The notes: a model not told the origin generated them from the sequence alone. A stretch of DNA of 64,000 nucleotides from Saccharopolyspora flava (GCF_900116135.1 NZ_FOZX01000002.1:453959-517958), one strand, 5' to 3'. Positions 1 to 8,440 are shown, numbered from the stretch's first letter. Made by a program: numbers and translations.

Positions 1-34
1 CCAGGAACCAGGAACCAGGAACCAGGAACCAGGG
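1..34. repeat. 7-bp tandem repeat (CCAGGAA), about 4.9 copies
   Basis: The window opens with four exact copies of CCAGGAA and a partial fifth (CCAGGG). The array runs up to the GTG start of the next gene. The reading frame of that gene stays open through the repeat, so the array could be coding if the true start lies outside the window. More likely it is upstream simple-sequence DNA, because the unit is not a multiple of three. Confidence 0.8.
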
Positions 35-36
35 CG

Positions 37-1188
37 GTGGCGGCTGTGGCCGGTGATCGGGCGCAGCGGTGGGATTCGGCCCCGGTGCAGCGCCGCGTCC
101 TGGGAGCGGTCCGGACGCTGACCGCGCTGGACCGGCTGCTCGACGTGCTGCCGCTGCTGGCGGACGACATGCGGGTGGAGACGCGTTTCGCGGTGTGCCC
201 GGGTTCGGAGTTCTCCGCGAATCTGGCCGATGAGCTGCGCGGTTCGGCCGCGAACGTGGTCGGCTGGGGCTCCGGCGGGTTCGACCTGGCGGTCTCCCCG
301 AGCGGCAACGGCCCGCTGCACGAGCTCGGCTCACCGGTGCTGACGCTGCCGCACGGAGCGGGCCATCACAAGCGGGTGGCAACGGAAACCGGTGTGGCAG
401 AGGAGATCTCGGGACTGTCCCGGCGGCAGTTGCTGCACGACGGCGAGGTCGTCCCCACCGCCATCGGGGTGTCTCATGTGGACAGACTGGAGGATCTGCG
501 ACGCCAGTGCCCGGAGGCGGTTCCGCGCGCGGCGGTGATCGGTGATCCGTGCTTCGAGCGGCTGCGCGCGAGCCTGCCGCTGCGCGAGCACTACCGCCGG
601 GCGCTGGGCACGGGTGATCGCCGTCTGGTCCTGCTGGCGTCGACGTGGGGTCCGGAGTCGCTGTTCGCGCGCCGCGGTGATCTGGCGAAGCAGCTGGTCA
701 CCGAGTTCCCGGACGCCCAGGTGGCGCTGGCGCTGCACCCGAACGTGTGGACGCGCTACGAGCGTCTGCAGCTGGAGACGTGGCTGAGCACGGCCCGCTC
801 GCGCGGTCTCGTGCTGCTCCCCCGGATCCGCGCGTGGCAGGCGGCTCTGGTGGCGGCGGACGTGGTCGTGTCGGACCACGGCAGCCTCGCCCACTACGCC
901 GCGTGCTTGGGAAAACCGCTGCTGCTGGGCGCTTTCGGCGAGGGCGAGGTGGCGCCGAAGTCGCCGATGGCGCTGCTCGGCGAGCGCACCGCCCGGCTGG
1001 ATCCGCACGCCGATCCGCGTCCGCAGCTGGAGGCGGCGAGGCCGGTCCCGGGTCACGCGGAGCTCGCCGGCCTCACCTTCGCCGAGGACGCGTGCGCGAG
1101 GCTGCGCGCGCTCCTCTACGACCTGCTCGACCTGCGGGAACCGTCGTGGCCGGCGACGCCGGAACCGGTCGAGGCCGTCACCCCGTGA
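37..1188 (+). CDS. GT-B-like protein, CDP-glycerol glycerophosphotransferase-related (actinobacterial conserved protein)
   Basis: A 383-residue soluble protein without signal peptide. The middle shows LPHGAGHHK and the C-terminal half shows VSDHGSLAHYAACLGKPLLLG. These resemble the donor-site motifs of GT-B fold transferases of the CDP-glycerol:glycerophosphotransferase type, where a His and a D-x-x-S loop bind the nucleotide donor. I recall actinobacterial homologues that begin close to the QRRVLGAVRT segment, which supports the GTG at 37. However, the frame is open to the window edge, so a start further upstream is not excluded. The gene is convergent with the NB-ARC gene and their 3' ends overlap by 11 bp. 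No substrate can be assigned from sequence; the family assignment is by motif only. Confidence 0.55.
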   Translation: MAAVAGDRAQRWDSAPVQRRVLGAVRTLTALDRLLDVLPLLADDMRVETRFAVCPGSEFSANLADELRGSAANVVGWGSGGFDLAVSPSGNGPLHELGSPVLTLPHGAGHHKRVATETGVAEEISGLSRRQLLHDGEVVPTAIGVSHVDRLEDLRRQCPEAVPRAAVIGDPCFERLRASLPLREHYRRALGTGDRRLVLLASTWGPESLFARRGDLAKQLVTEFPDAQVALALHPNVWTRYERLQLETWLSTARSRGLVLLPRIRAWQAALVAADVVVSDHGSLAHYAACLGKPLLLGAFGEGEVAPKSPMALLGERTARLDPHADPRPQLEAARPVPGHAELAGLTFAEDACARLRALLYDLLDLREPSWPATPEPVEAVTP

Positions 1189-3166
1189 GCTTCTCGCGGA
1201 CCCGCTCGGCGCGCGGGCTGTGCGCCTGGGCGTAGATCGCCAGGGCGTCCCGCAGCGCCTGCTCGCGTTCGGCGCCGGTCAGCGAGTCCGCGAGCAGTTC
1301 GAGCGCCCCGGCGAGGTCGAACGACACCCCTCGCTGCCGCGCGATCGACACCGATTCGCGCAGCGCGCTCACCGCGTCGTCGTGCTCGCCGAGGGCCTGG
1401 TGCGCCCGGCCCATCTCGGCCCAGACGCGCTGCACGAGCCGGACGTCGCCGCGTTCTTCGAAGCAGGGCAGGGCTTTTCGCAGCAGTTCCAGGGCCCGCT
1501 TCGGCTCTCCGAGAGCGATGTGCGCCATCGCCATCCGGTGCTGCTGGATGGCCTCTCCCCGGGGTTTGCCGAGCTCGCGGTTGATCTCCTCCGAGCGGGT
1601 GTGCAGCGCGATGGATTCGGCGAATTCCCCTTGCGCGTAGCGGACTTTGCCCAGGAACTCGACGGCCGAGGCCAGTCCCCGCCGGTGCCCGATCCGCTCG
1701 GCGAGTTCCACGGCGGTCTCGCACTCCACCGCCGCCTCGTCGAGCCGGCCGAGTTCGGTGAGCAGCTGCCCGCGCAGGCTCCGCAACCGCACCTCGGCGA
1801 GCTCGCCGCCCGGCCGCCGAGCGGATTCGACGCCGATGACCAGCGCGGACAGCGTGTCGGCGTAGTTCTTGTGCTGGTTGTGCAGCGCCCACAGCGGGCT
1901 TTCGCAGAGCACGACGACGTCGGAGTCCCAGCCGCGCGCGGAGGCGGCCCGGATGACGGCGAGGAGGTTCAGCCGCTCGCGTTCGAGCCATTCGCGCCCG
2001 GTCGTCCGGGTGAACGGGTTGTCGCCTTCGATCCGGTCGTCGACGGCCCGGAACCGATTCGGGTCCATCACGGCCCGGTCGGCGAACCCGCCGATCCGCC
2101 GGTACCAGGCGACCAACCGGCGCAGCGCGTCGTCGTCGGCGACGGCGCCGACGTGCTCGGCGGCCAGCGCGGGCAGCAGGTACTGCTCTTGGTCGTTCGC
2201 CTCGACGAGGCAGCTGCGGTGCAGCTCGGCGAGGTGGTCGCCGGCGTCGGGGTCGCCGGCGAGCGCCGCGATCGCCTCGGCGCTGAACGCGGTCCCGGGG
2301 AACCCGCCGAGCGCCCGGTAGCAGCGCGCCTGCGCGTCGGTCAGCCCGGCGACGGCGACGTCGTAGGCGGTGAGCGCGTCCCGGAGATGGTCGCGGCGGT
2401 GCTCCCGCAGTTCCCGCGCGGCCCGCGCGAGGTTCCAGCGGCGCTTGAACATCTGCCCGACGATCAACCGCAGCGCCCGGGGAACCCGCCCGCACAGCTC
2501 CACGACCTCCGTCGCCGACGCGAGGTCGTCGTCGACGGCGATGCCGCGTTCCCGCAGGTAGTCGAGGGCGTGTTCGGGTTCGAGCGCGGACAACCGGATC
2601 GGCCGCGCCCCGTCGATCGCCAGCTCCGGCGCGTCGGTGGCGGCCGTGCACACCACGACGCACCCGGGCGCCGCGGGCAGCAGTTCCAGCAGCGGTTCGG
2701 GATCGGCGACGTGGTCGAACCCGAACAGCACCCGACGACCGCTGGTGCGACTGCGCAACTGCGCGATCCGATCCGCGGCGGAAGCGGGAACGTCCTCGTC
2801 GGCGGCCCCGAGCGACCGCAGGCACCGCGCGGCCACGTCGTCGAGACTGCGCGCCCGGCCACCGAAGTCGATCCACAGCACGTCGTCGAACTCGTCGGCC
2901 ACCTCATGCACCCACATCGTCATCAAGGCGCTGGTCCCGACCCCACCGGCCCCGCTGATCACCACGAACCCGGCCCGCCCGCGACGCTCCTCGGCCAGCA
3001 CGGCGTCGAGCACCGCCCGAGGCCCTTCCCGATCCACGAAACCCACCGGCGCAGGCGGAACCTCCCGAGCAGGCTCCCGCCGCACCTCCGCGGCGTGGAA
3101 GTGCACGTCCCCCGCGATGCCACCCTGCACCACGTTCCCCGCCGAACCGCTGAACTCGTTGCGCAT
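1178..3166 (-). CDS. NB-ARC/TPR (NLR-like) protein with N-terminal RHIM-like amyloid motif
   Basis: 662 residues. Residues 6-24 read SGSAGNVVQGGIAGDVHFH, a glycine-rich segment with a V-V-Q-x-G core like the RHIM amyloid motif and like bacterial amyloid signalling sequences found at the ends of NLR proteins. An NB-ARC-type STAND NTPase follows (residues about 45-330): the phosphate loop at 72-79 reads GAGGVGTS, so the usual Lys is Thr, and RVLFGFDHV is the Walker B region. The rest (about 380-660) is helical TPR repeats (for example SVEFLGKVRYAQGEFAESIALHTRSEE, read in pieces). STAND proteins typically oligomerise on ligand sensing and pass the signal to an effector carrying the same amyloid motif. 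No such effector is visible next door. The missing Lys suggests weak or altered nucleotide handling. Start: ATG at 3166, the last start before the motif. Confidence 0.75.
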   Translation of the reverse strand: MRNEFSGSAGNVVQGGIAGDVHFHAAEVRREPAREVPPAPVGFVDREGPRAVLDAVLAEERRGRAGFVVISGAGGVGTSALMTMWVHEVADEFDDVLWIDFGGRARSLDDVAARCLRSLGAADEDVPASAADRIAQLRSRTSGRRVLFGFDHVADPEPLLELLPAAPGCVVVCTAATDAPELAIDGARPIRLSALEPEHALDYLRERGIAVDDDLASATEVVELCGRVPRALRLIVGQMFKRRWNLARAARELREHRRDHLRDALTAYDVAVAGLTDAQARCYRALGGFPGTAFSAEAIAALAGDPDAGDHLAELHRSCLVEANDQEQYLLPALAAEHVGAVADDDALRRLVAWYRRIGGFADRAVMDPNRFRAVDDRIEGDNPFTRTTGREWLERERLNLLAVIRAASARGWDSDVVVLCESPLWALHNQHKNYADTLSALVIGVESARRPGGELAEVRLRSLRGQLLTELGRLDEAAVECETAVELAERIGHRRGLASAVEFLGKVRYAQGEFAESIALHTRSEEINRELGKPRGEAIQQHRMAMAHIALGEPKRALELLRKALPCFEERGDVRLVQRVWAEMGRAHQALGEHDDAVSALRESVSIARQRGVSFDLAGALELLADSLTGAEREQALRDALAIYAQAHSPRAERVREKLTG

Positions 3167-3294
3167 GCCAGCCCCAGAACATCGCGAACAGTAACGATCA
3201 CCTGACGATACGCGCCCGGATCAACCAGCGGTGCAGCCTCACAGGCACCACCAGGTGCCAAGCCCCCACCCCCACCCAGGTACTCTCCGACCAG

Positions 3295-3367
3295 GCCCCC
3301 GTAGCTCAGGGGATAGAGCACGGCTCTCCTAAAGCCGGTGTCGCAGGTTCGAATCCTGCCGGGGGCG
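3295..3367 (+). tRNA. tRNA-Arg (anticodon CCT)
   Basis: A full cloverleaf is visible. The acceptor stem is GCCCCCG/CGGGGGC, the D-arm GCTC..GAGC, the anticodon stem CGGCT/AGCCG with loop CTCCTAA (anticodon CCT at 3328-3330), and the T-arm GCAGG-TTCGAAT-CCTGC. The discriminator base is G and the 3' CCA is not encoded. It decodes AGG, a rare codon in such GC-rich genomes. It lies between an NLR gene and the RloA-RloB pair; tRNA 3' ends are common integration points, but no integrase or repeated tRNA end is seen here. Confidence 0.97.
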
Positions 3368-3608
3368 CTTCTGTGACCAGGGGAAACCGTCTCCTACTTG
3401 GCGGCAGTTGCTCCGGGTTCGCACACGGACGAAGCGGTCTGATCGCGAGCAGCGGCGACCGTTCCAACTCCCGGCCGCTGGCCAGATCTCGTTCGTCTGT
3501 CGGGCTGGTTCCACGAGCGGCGAGTGGTCGGTCACCTTCACCCGTGCAGACCTCGCGGTGGCGCAGAACTCATCGGCGGGGCGGGGTCGCTGTCCTGGAG
3601 AACGCGCT
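3368..3608. other. Intergenic stretch between tRNA-Arg and rloB
   Basis: About 240 bp without a supported gene. I see no copy of the tRNA 3' end, no strong terminator and no repeat. Apparent reading frames here run through the tRNA gene or have no plausible start signal. Confidence 0.6.
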
Positions 3609-4220
3609 TCAGGACTCGCGAACTCCCGCGTGCAGGTAGTCGCTGAGGGCGTGAACGCCCGAGCCCGGGTTTTCCGGAACGGCGCCGTCGAAACGCGGAG
3701 CTCTCTTCGACGCCAAGGGCGCATCCTTGTAGGGAAATCCGCTGGGAATGCTCTTACCGTCGACGCCGAACTTTCGGAGCTTCGCTCGCAACTCGCTTCG
3801 GGTCGTGTACCGCGTGCAGGCCTCGAAGTGGAAGAGCAGCCACATCTCGAAACAGGGATTGCTCACCGCCACGTTGAACTTCATGCGTTGGGCGAGTTCG
3901 ACCGCTTCGGGAAGCGTTTCATGGTCATCGACGTCGACGACGCACCACACCGCGTTGAAACCGTCCCGGGCGCCCACCAGCTTTTCGTTCCGGGTCTCCC
4001 GCCTCGCGCGGTTGACCACGCTCAGCGGGTCGCGTCCCTCGGTCTTCACGTCAACGCCCGTAACCGACACCCCCGTGGCGCGGAGGAAGCGGCAGAGGCC
4101 CTTGAAGTACTGCAGCTCGGTCTGCTCCCCCTCGGTCACGACGAGAATTCGTGACCGCTCGCGACGATTCCCGGTGGGCCTGCGGAGATCGGTTTTCTCG
4201 CGAAGTCGCTTCTTCGCCAT
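3609..4220 (-). CDS. rloB: RloB family protein (Toprim-like nuclease partner)
   Basis: 203 residues. Residues 26-38 read LVVTEGEQTELQY, the acidic first motif of the Toprim-like fold. VVDVDDHE (about 95-101) gives the second acidic cluster, and SNPCFEMWLLFHFE is the signature stretch of the RloB family (PF13707). RloB is known as the partner of the AAA-type ATPase RloA, often inside restriction or defence loci. The analogous PARIS system pairs an AAA15 ATPase (AriA) with a Toprim nuclease (AriB) that acts on tRNA. The ATG lies one base after the rloA stop codon, with GGGGAG inside the rloA end as ribosome binding site, so the pair is translationally coupled. The substrate is unknown. Function as a defence effector is an inference from family and partner. 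Confidence 0.85.
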   Translation of the reverse strand: MAKKRLREKTDLRRPTGNRRERSRILVVTEGEQTELQYFKGLCRFLRATGVSVTGVDVKTEGRDPLSVVNRARRETRNEKLVGARDGFNAVWCVVDVDDHETLPEAVELAQRMKFNVAVSNPCFEMWLLFHFEACTRYTTRSELRAKLRKFGVDGKSIPSGFPYKDAPLASKRAPRFDGAVPENPGSGVHALSDYLHAGVRES

Positions 4221-4221
4221 C

Positions 4222-5538
4222 TCACTCCCCGCCGGCCAGGGCTGCGCGCAGATCGTCCAGCTCGATCATGGGGACGGCGCCGTAGCGACCTTGCAGGTAC
4301 CTGCGCTCGACGTTGTCCGAAGCCCTGACGGTGAACTCGCGAAGCGCGTAGAGCTCTGTCCCTCCCGATGCGTCCTTCTCCGTGAACCAGACTTCGTCCG
4401 CGCCCAACGTGTTCTCACCGAGCATTCGCCCCAGCAGGGAGGTGTCGTGGGACGTGAAGATCAGCTGCGCTCCGGTCGGGTTGATGACGGGGTCCTTGAA
4501 CATCGAGATCAACGCCGCGGACAACCGCGGATGCAGGCTCGAGTCGAGCTCGTCAATCACGAAGACGTCGCCGTTGCGCAGTGCCATGAGGGCGGGAACG
4601 CAGATGCTGAGCCAGGCGATCGTTCCGCTGCTCTGCGCCGTCAGCGGAAGACTGAACGACTCCCCCGAGCTCTCGGACACGTGCGTGAAGCTGATCTTCT
4701 TCTGGAGGTCGCCGAAGAGCACATCAACCGAATCCTCTGGAACGGCGTCGGACTGCTTCAGCGCATCGGCGATCTTCTTGACCAGCTCCCTGTGCGGTCC
4801 CGAGGCATCGTTGGCCTTGAGCTCGACACCAGAAATCCCGAGATCCGCGAAGCGCAGAAGCGCCTCCGTCTGCCTGAGCAGCACCCTGTCCTCGATCAGA
4901 CGGGCCACCATGCGGATCCGGCCCTGCTTGTCGGCCTCGGTGAAACGCGCGTAGCCGACGTGCCTCGCCAGATGCTGCTGCAGCGACGTCAAGGTCGGGT
5001 GGTTGTTGTTCGCCGCCACCGAGAGGAACAGCGACGTCGGCTTGACGAGCTTGCTGATGGTGACGTTCTCACCCGGCAGGTGGCGCCCGAACTCGATCTC
5101 GGGACGCTCCCCCTGCGACCGCTCGAAGAGGACGCGACGCCGACGCTCGGGGTACGAGTACAGCCACTCGGAACGGATCCCGCTCGCGTTCGACTCGAAC
5201 CCGTACGTGTAGCGAACGCCCTCCGCCACGAAATCCAATTCGTAGCTGGACGGCTTCGTCCCGCCTCGGGAGTCCAAGGAGAACGGGTGGTACCGGAACG
5301 AGTCGTGATCCCCCCACCGCGTGGCCGAGAAGCTCACGGCGGCGATCATGAAGTCCATCGCGTGCAGCACCGTGGACTTCCCCGACGCGTTCGCTCCGTA
5401 GATCCCGGCGACCCTGGTGGTCGCTCGCCTCCAGTCGCCGTCCGAGGGCACGGCTCCACGAGCTTGAGATGAGACGAGCGAGAGCTCGGCGGCATCACGC
5501 AGCGACCGGTGGTTCTCAACTCTGAAGCGCAGCAGCAC
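4222..5538 (-). CDS. rloA: RloA-type AAA ATPase (AAA15/OLD-like)
   Basis: 438 residues from the GTG at 5538. That start gives the family-typical beginning MLLRFRVENHRSL, with GGGG about 8 bases upstream; a longer TTG start at 5559 is possible but weaker. The phosphate loop is YGANASGKST (about residues 47-56) at the end of the N-terminal half. The ABC-like C-terminal half has SSGTIAWLS as signature, VFVIDELDSSLHP as Walker B, and IFTSHDTSLL as the switch His region. This is the SMC/OLD-like ATPase architecture of RloA. It is the first gene of a two-gene unit with rloB and would gate or sense for the Toprim partner. It lies about 1.9 kb beyond the tRNA gene. A phage-defence role is likely from analogy with PARIS and OLD systems but is not shown. 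Confidence 0.85.
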   Translation of the reverse strand: MLLRFRVENHRSLRDAAELSLVSSQARGAVPSDGDWRRATTRVAGIYGANASGKSTVLHAMDFMIAAVSFSATRWGDHDSFRYHPFSLDSRGGTKPSSYELDFVAEGVRYTYGFESNASGIRSEWLYSYPERRRRVLFERSQGERPEIEFGRHLPGENVTISKLVKPTSLFLSVAANNNHPTLTSLQQHLARHVGYARFTEADKQGRIRMVARLIEDRVLLRQTEALLRFADLGISGVELKANDASGPHRELVKKIADALKQSDAVPEDSVDVLFGDLQKKISFTHVSESSGESFSLPLTAQSSGTIAWLSICVPALMALRNGDVFVIDELDSSLHPRLSAALISMFKDPVINPTGAQLIFTSHDTSLLGRMLGENTLGADEVWFTEKDASGGTELYALREFTVRASDNVERRYLQGRYGAVPMIELDDLRAALAGGE

Positions 5539-5811
5539 GGCACACCCCAAGCGTTCCAAGCCTGCACTTTGAAGGCCTGATGCGTCGTTAATCGACCAAA
5601 ATGACGTTCTGATCGTACCCTGAAGGAACTCGAGCTAGCGGAAGATCTTCAGCGGTTAGCTGGATCGAGCTAGCGGCCGAGCCCAAGACGTCTTGGCGGC
5701 GGGTGGGGTTGTCCTGTGCTGGGAAGGTCACTTTTGTTGGGGTGGGGGCATCGTCGGCGGGGCGGGGGCGTCTTGGTGGGTGAGGACGTCACATCGACCT
5801 GGAGGCACCGC
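5539..5811. other. Intergenic region with 14-bp palindrome CCAAGACGTCTTGG
   Basis: About 270 bp between rloA and a secreted-protein gene. It holds a perfect 14-bp palindrome CCAAGACGTCTTGG at 5683-5696 and an 11-bp direct repeat CGAGCTAGCGG at 5631-5641 and 5666-5676. Either could be a protein-binding site for the divergent genes; nothing else is evident. Confidence 0.5.
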
Positions 5812-6306
5812 ATGAGCATCACGTCGAAGTTCCGCCGCGTCGCGAGCGCCGCCGCGCTCAGCACCCTGATCGGCATGAGTGCGCTGGTCAGCGCCGGTGC
5901 CGCGACGGCCGCCGAGTACCCGTTCTGCGTGCCGGGTGACCTGAACACCTCGGTCGCCGAGATCCCGTCGCCGAACGGCGGACGGCTGTTCCAGATCGAG
6001 TTCGAGGCGAAGCCCGGGGTGTCCTGCCAGGTCGAGGGCGCGCCGTCGGGGCTGACCTTCTTCAACGACAACACCGTCGTGGACGTCCCGGTGATCGTGC
6101 CTGAGCCGGACACCGCCGAGCCCTACACGATCGACGAGAAGCACCCCGGCGCCGCCTACGTCGCGATGCCCGCGGAATCGCCCAACCCGATCCCGGCTTC
6201 CTCGATCACCTTCAACCTCCCGGCCGGCGGCGGGATCAGCACGGCCTGGCCGAGCCCGATCGAGGGCCCCGTGCGCGTCGGCAACATCGGCCCCCAGGTG
6301 AGCTGA
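5812..6306 (+). CDS. Secreted DUF4232-like protein
   Basis: 164 residues. The ATG at 5812 is preceded by a strong GGAGG ribosome binding site (5801-5805). The N-terminus is a Sec signal peptide: SKFRR, a hydrophobic stretch AAALSTLIGMSALVSAGAAT, and a likely cut after ATAA before EYPFC. The mature part has two Cys (in FCVPGD and VSCQVEG) spaced as in DUF4232 proteins of actinomycetes, a beta-rich extracellular domain of unknown function, and a typical late PG..AYVAM segment. There is no lipobox, so it is probably released. It lies alone, with its own promoter region shared with rloA. Confidence 0.7.
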   Translation: MSITSKFRRVASAAALSTLIGMSALVSAGAATAAEYPFCVPGDLNTSVAEIPSPNGGRLFQIEFEAKPGVSCQVEGAPSGLTFFNDNTVVDVPVIVPEPDTAEPYTIDEKHPGAAYVAMPAESPNPIPASSITFNLPAGGGISTAWPSPIEGPVRVGNIGPQVS

Positions 6307-6419
6307 CCCCGCAGACCGTTCTCACGCCGAAGAGCTGATGCCGCCCGGCGAGCACTGGAAGCTGCTGGGCATGGACTTCAGGTTCTGAGGCACTACCGCA
6401 CTCCCCGCGGGCGGACCTT

Positions 6420-7049
6420 CTACAGCGCCGGTGGGTGGGTGAGGCGGCGGAGGGCGTCTGCGACGTGTTCTCGGTGCTTCTGCAGCACCTCTTCGGGGAC
6501 GCCGTCGGCGGTGGCCGTGGCGACGAGGTGGTCGGTGGATTCGCGCAGGGCTGCGCTGGTCGCCGCTGCCTGCATGCGGACTTCCAGGGAGTCGGCGGGC
6601 AGGCCCATGCGGTCGGCCAGGACTTCAGCGAAGGCGGGTTCGGCGCGTTCGCGCAGCACCAGGTAGACGGCGCGTAGCGCGGGTTCGTCGTGGGTCATGC
6701 GGATGACGGCCAGGACCGCCTCGATCTCGTCGCCGGAGTCGATGACCGGTGTGTAGGACTCGCGCAGGTGCTCGGCGAGTTCGAGCTCGCGCGGCCAGGT
6801 GCGCAGGACCTCCTGGAAGGCGTCGATGGACTTCGCCAGCAGCGGTTCGACGCAGGCCTCCTTGGTGCGGAAGCAGCGCCAGAGGGTGCGCTCGGAGATG
6901 CCGGCGGCGCGGGCGATCTGCTCGCCCGAGGTCGCGGCGACTCCGTGCTGCCGGAACAGCGCGACCGCGTGGCGGGAGATGTCGAGCCGCTGCTGCTGTC
7001 GTTGCTGGTCACTGGCCGGTGGGCGGCCTCGGCGGGGGCGTTCGACCAC
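6420..7049 (-). CDS. TetR family repressor of the adjacent P450
   Basis: 209 residues. The GTG at 7049 has AGGGAGG about 5 bases upstream; longer versions would run across the operator and the P450 promoter. The N-terminal helix-turn-helix (about residues 15-60) reads ISRHAVALFRQHGVAATSGEQIARAAGISERTLWRCFRTKE in segments. The C-terminal ligand domain is helical and of the actinobacterial TetR_C type. It is divergent from the cytochrome P450 gene with a 19-bp operator between them, so it most likely represses the P450 and itself. The ligand is unknown. Confidence 0.88.
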   Translation of the reverse strand: MVERPRRGRPPASDQQRQQQRLDISRHAVALFRQHGVAATSGEQIARAAGISERTLWRCFRTKEACVEPLLAKSIDAFQEVLRTWPRELELAEHLRESYTPVIDSGDEIEAVLAVIRMTHDEPALRAVYLVLRERAEPAFAEVLADRMGLPADSLEVRMQAAATSAALRESTDHLVATATADGVPEEVLQKHREHVADALRRLTHPPAL

Positions 7050-7080
7050 GGGGCCCTCCCTCGGACAAACCGGATTCGTG

Positions 7081-7109
7081 TTGACACACCCTAGTCCGCA
7101 CAACATTAT
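7081..7109 (+). promoter_or_regulatory. Predicted sigma-70 type promoter of the P450 gene
   Basis: A perfect -35 box TTGACA at 7081-7086, a 17-bp spacer and a -10 box CATTAT at 7104-7109 point towards the P450 start at 7148. The operator overlaps the -10 and start point, as expected for repression. Confidence 0.65.
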
Positions 7110-7126
7110 TGGCAGTGACTGCCAAT
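7108..7126. promoter_or_regulatory. TetR operator, 19-bp inverted repeat
   Basis: The sequence ATTGGCAGT-G-ACTGCCAAT is a perfect inverted repeat with 9-bp arms. It lies in the 98-bp gap between the divergent TetR and P450 starts and overlaps the predicted P450 -10 box. It is the obvious binding site for the TetR protein. Confidence 0.85.
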
Positions 7127-7147
7127 TAAAATGCACCGAGGAGTGCC

Positions 7148-8353
7148 ATGAGTTCTGTCGCCGAGCGCCCGCAGCTGCCCTTCGCCAGGCCGAACGTGCT
7201 CGATCTCGCTCCGCTCTACGAGGTGCTGCGCCGCGAGGCACCGGTCGCCCCGGTGACCACCCCGGCCGGCGACCCGGCATGGCTCGTCACCCGCTACGAC
7301 GAGGTCCGAGAACTCCTGAGCGACAAGCGGTTCGGCCGCTCCCACCCCGAACCGGAGAAGGCCTCGCGAGTCTCGACCGCTGCGGTGCAGGACGGCCCGA
7401 GCGGCAACTACGAGACCGAGGAGGCCGACCACACGCGGATGCGGCGGCTGCTCACCCCGGCGTTCTCGGCCAAGCGGATGCGGATGCTCACCGACCACGT
7501 CCAACAGCTCGTCGACGGCTACATCGACCAGCTCATCGCCGAGCACGAGGGCGGCAACGTCGTCGACCTGCACGCCGGGCTCGCGTTCCCGCTGCCGGTC
7601 GCGGTCATCTGCCAGCTGCTCGGCGTCCCGGAGAGCGACCGGGAGCTGTTCCACTCGCTGTCGAGCCGGATGGCGACGCTGGCCGACGACGACGATCCGC
7701 ACAAGGCGCGGGCCGAGTTCAACGCCTACATGACCGGCCTGGCCGAGGGGAAGCGCGACGACCTGGGCGAGGACGTCATCTCCGACCTCGTGCGCGCCCA
7801 GGACGAGGACGACGATTACGACTACGAGGAGATGATCCGGCTCTGCGTCGGGCTGCTCTTCGCCGGTCACGAGACCACGGTCAACCGGATCGGCCTCGGC
7901 ACCCTGTTCCTGCTCACCCAGCCCGAGCACTGGACGTCGCTGACCGCCGACCCGGCAGGCCGGGTCAACCGCACGGTCGAGGAGATCATGCGGCTGGGCG
8001 CGCCGGGCGATCTCGGGCTGCTGCGCTACGCCCACACCGACGTCGACATCGCCGACGTGACGATCCGGCGCGGTGAGGCCGTCATCCTGTCGGTCAACTC
8101 CGCCAACCGCGACGAATCCGCCTACGCCAACGCGGAGACCTTCGACCCGGACCGCGAGGAGCGCACCCACCTGGGCTTCGGCCACGGCGCGCACTTCTGC
8201 ATCGGCGCGAGCCTGGCCCGCACCGAGCTGCGGATCGTCTTCGAGACCCTCGCCCGCCGCCTGCCCGGCCTCCGCCTGGCCAAGGACATGGACGAGCTCG
8301 AGGTCCGCCCCACCATCACCGGTGGGGTCACGTCCCTCCCCGTGACCTGGTGA
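7148..8353 (+). CDS. Cytochrome P450, class I soluble (CYP107/105-like)
   Basis: 401 residues, the usual length for soluble actinobacterial P450s. The oxygen-activation motif AGHETT is at residues 239-244 in the I helix. ExxR is within EEIMR, and the heme loop LGFGHGAHFCIGA carries the ligand Cys at about 351. It needs a ferredoxin and reductase, neither of which is adjacent. The substrate cannot be read from sequence, and the family number is a guess. GAGGAG at 7138-7143 is the ribosome binding site for the ATG at 7148. It is controlled by the divergent TetR gene and is a single-gene transcription unit that ends in a zone of palindromes. Confidence 0.92.
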   Translation: MSSVAERPQLPFARPNVLDLAPLYEVLRREAPVAPVTTPAGDPAWLVTRYDEVRELLSDKRFGRSHPEPEKASRVSTAAVQDGPSGNYETEEADHTRMRRLLTPAFSAKRMRMLTDHVQQLVDGYIDQLIAEHEGGNVVDLHAGLAFPLPVAVICQLLGVPESDRELFHSLSSRMATLADDDDPHKARAEFNAYMTGLAEGKRDDLGEDVISDLVRAQDEDDDYDYEEMIRLCVGLLFAGHETTVNRIGLGTLFLLTQPEHWTSLTADPAGRVNRTVEEIMRLGAPGDLGLLRYAHTDVDIADVTIRRGEAVILSVNSANRDESAYANAETFDPDREERTHLGFGHGAHFCIGASLARTELRIVFETLARRLPGLRLAKDMDELEVRPTITGGVTSLPVTW

Positions 8354-8376
8354 CCTCGGGGACCTGATGACGTCGT

Positions 8377-8412
8377 GGGACGGGACAGTTTTCATGAAAA
8401 CTGTCCCGTCCC
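8377..8412. repeat. Palindrome A: 36-bp perfect, core AGTTTTCATGAAAACT
   Basis: A perfect 36-bp inverted repeat made of the 16-bp core plus 10-bp arms (GGGACGGGAC on the left and its complement on the right). It lies in the convergent gap between the P450 and the S33 peptidase genes. In RNA it would form a long hairpin, so it may act as a bidirectional terminator. The same core recurs four more times in this window. Confidence 0.85.
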
Positions 8413-8422
8413 GATGATTCGA

Positions 8423-8440
8423 CAGTTTTCATGAAAACTG
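8423..8440. repeat. Palindrome B: 18-bp copy of AGTTTTCATGAAAACT
   Basis: The second copy in the same gap. The 16-bp core has one extra base pair on each side (C and G); beyond that the arms do not pair. Confidence 0.85.

Noticed and set aside
3329-3724. A 131-codon minus-strand frame ending in RQDSNLRHRL
   Set aside because: It reads through the antisense of tRNA-Arg. This peptide ending is a familiar artefact of translated tRNA genes.
3295-5559. The rloAB pair as a tRNA-integrated mobile element with att sites
   Set aside because: No integrase gene and no second copy of the tRNA 3' end could be found on either side within the window.
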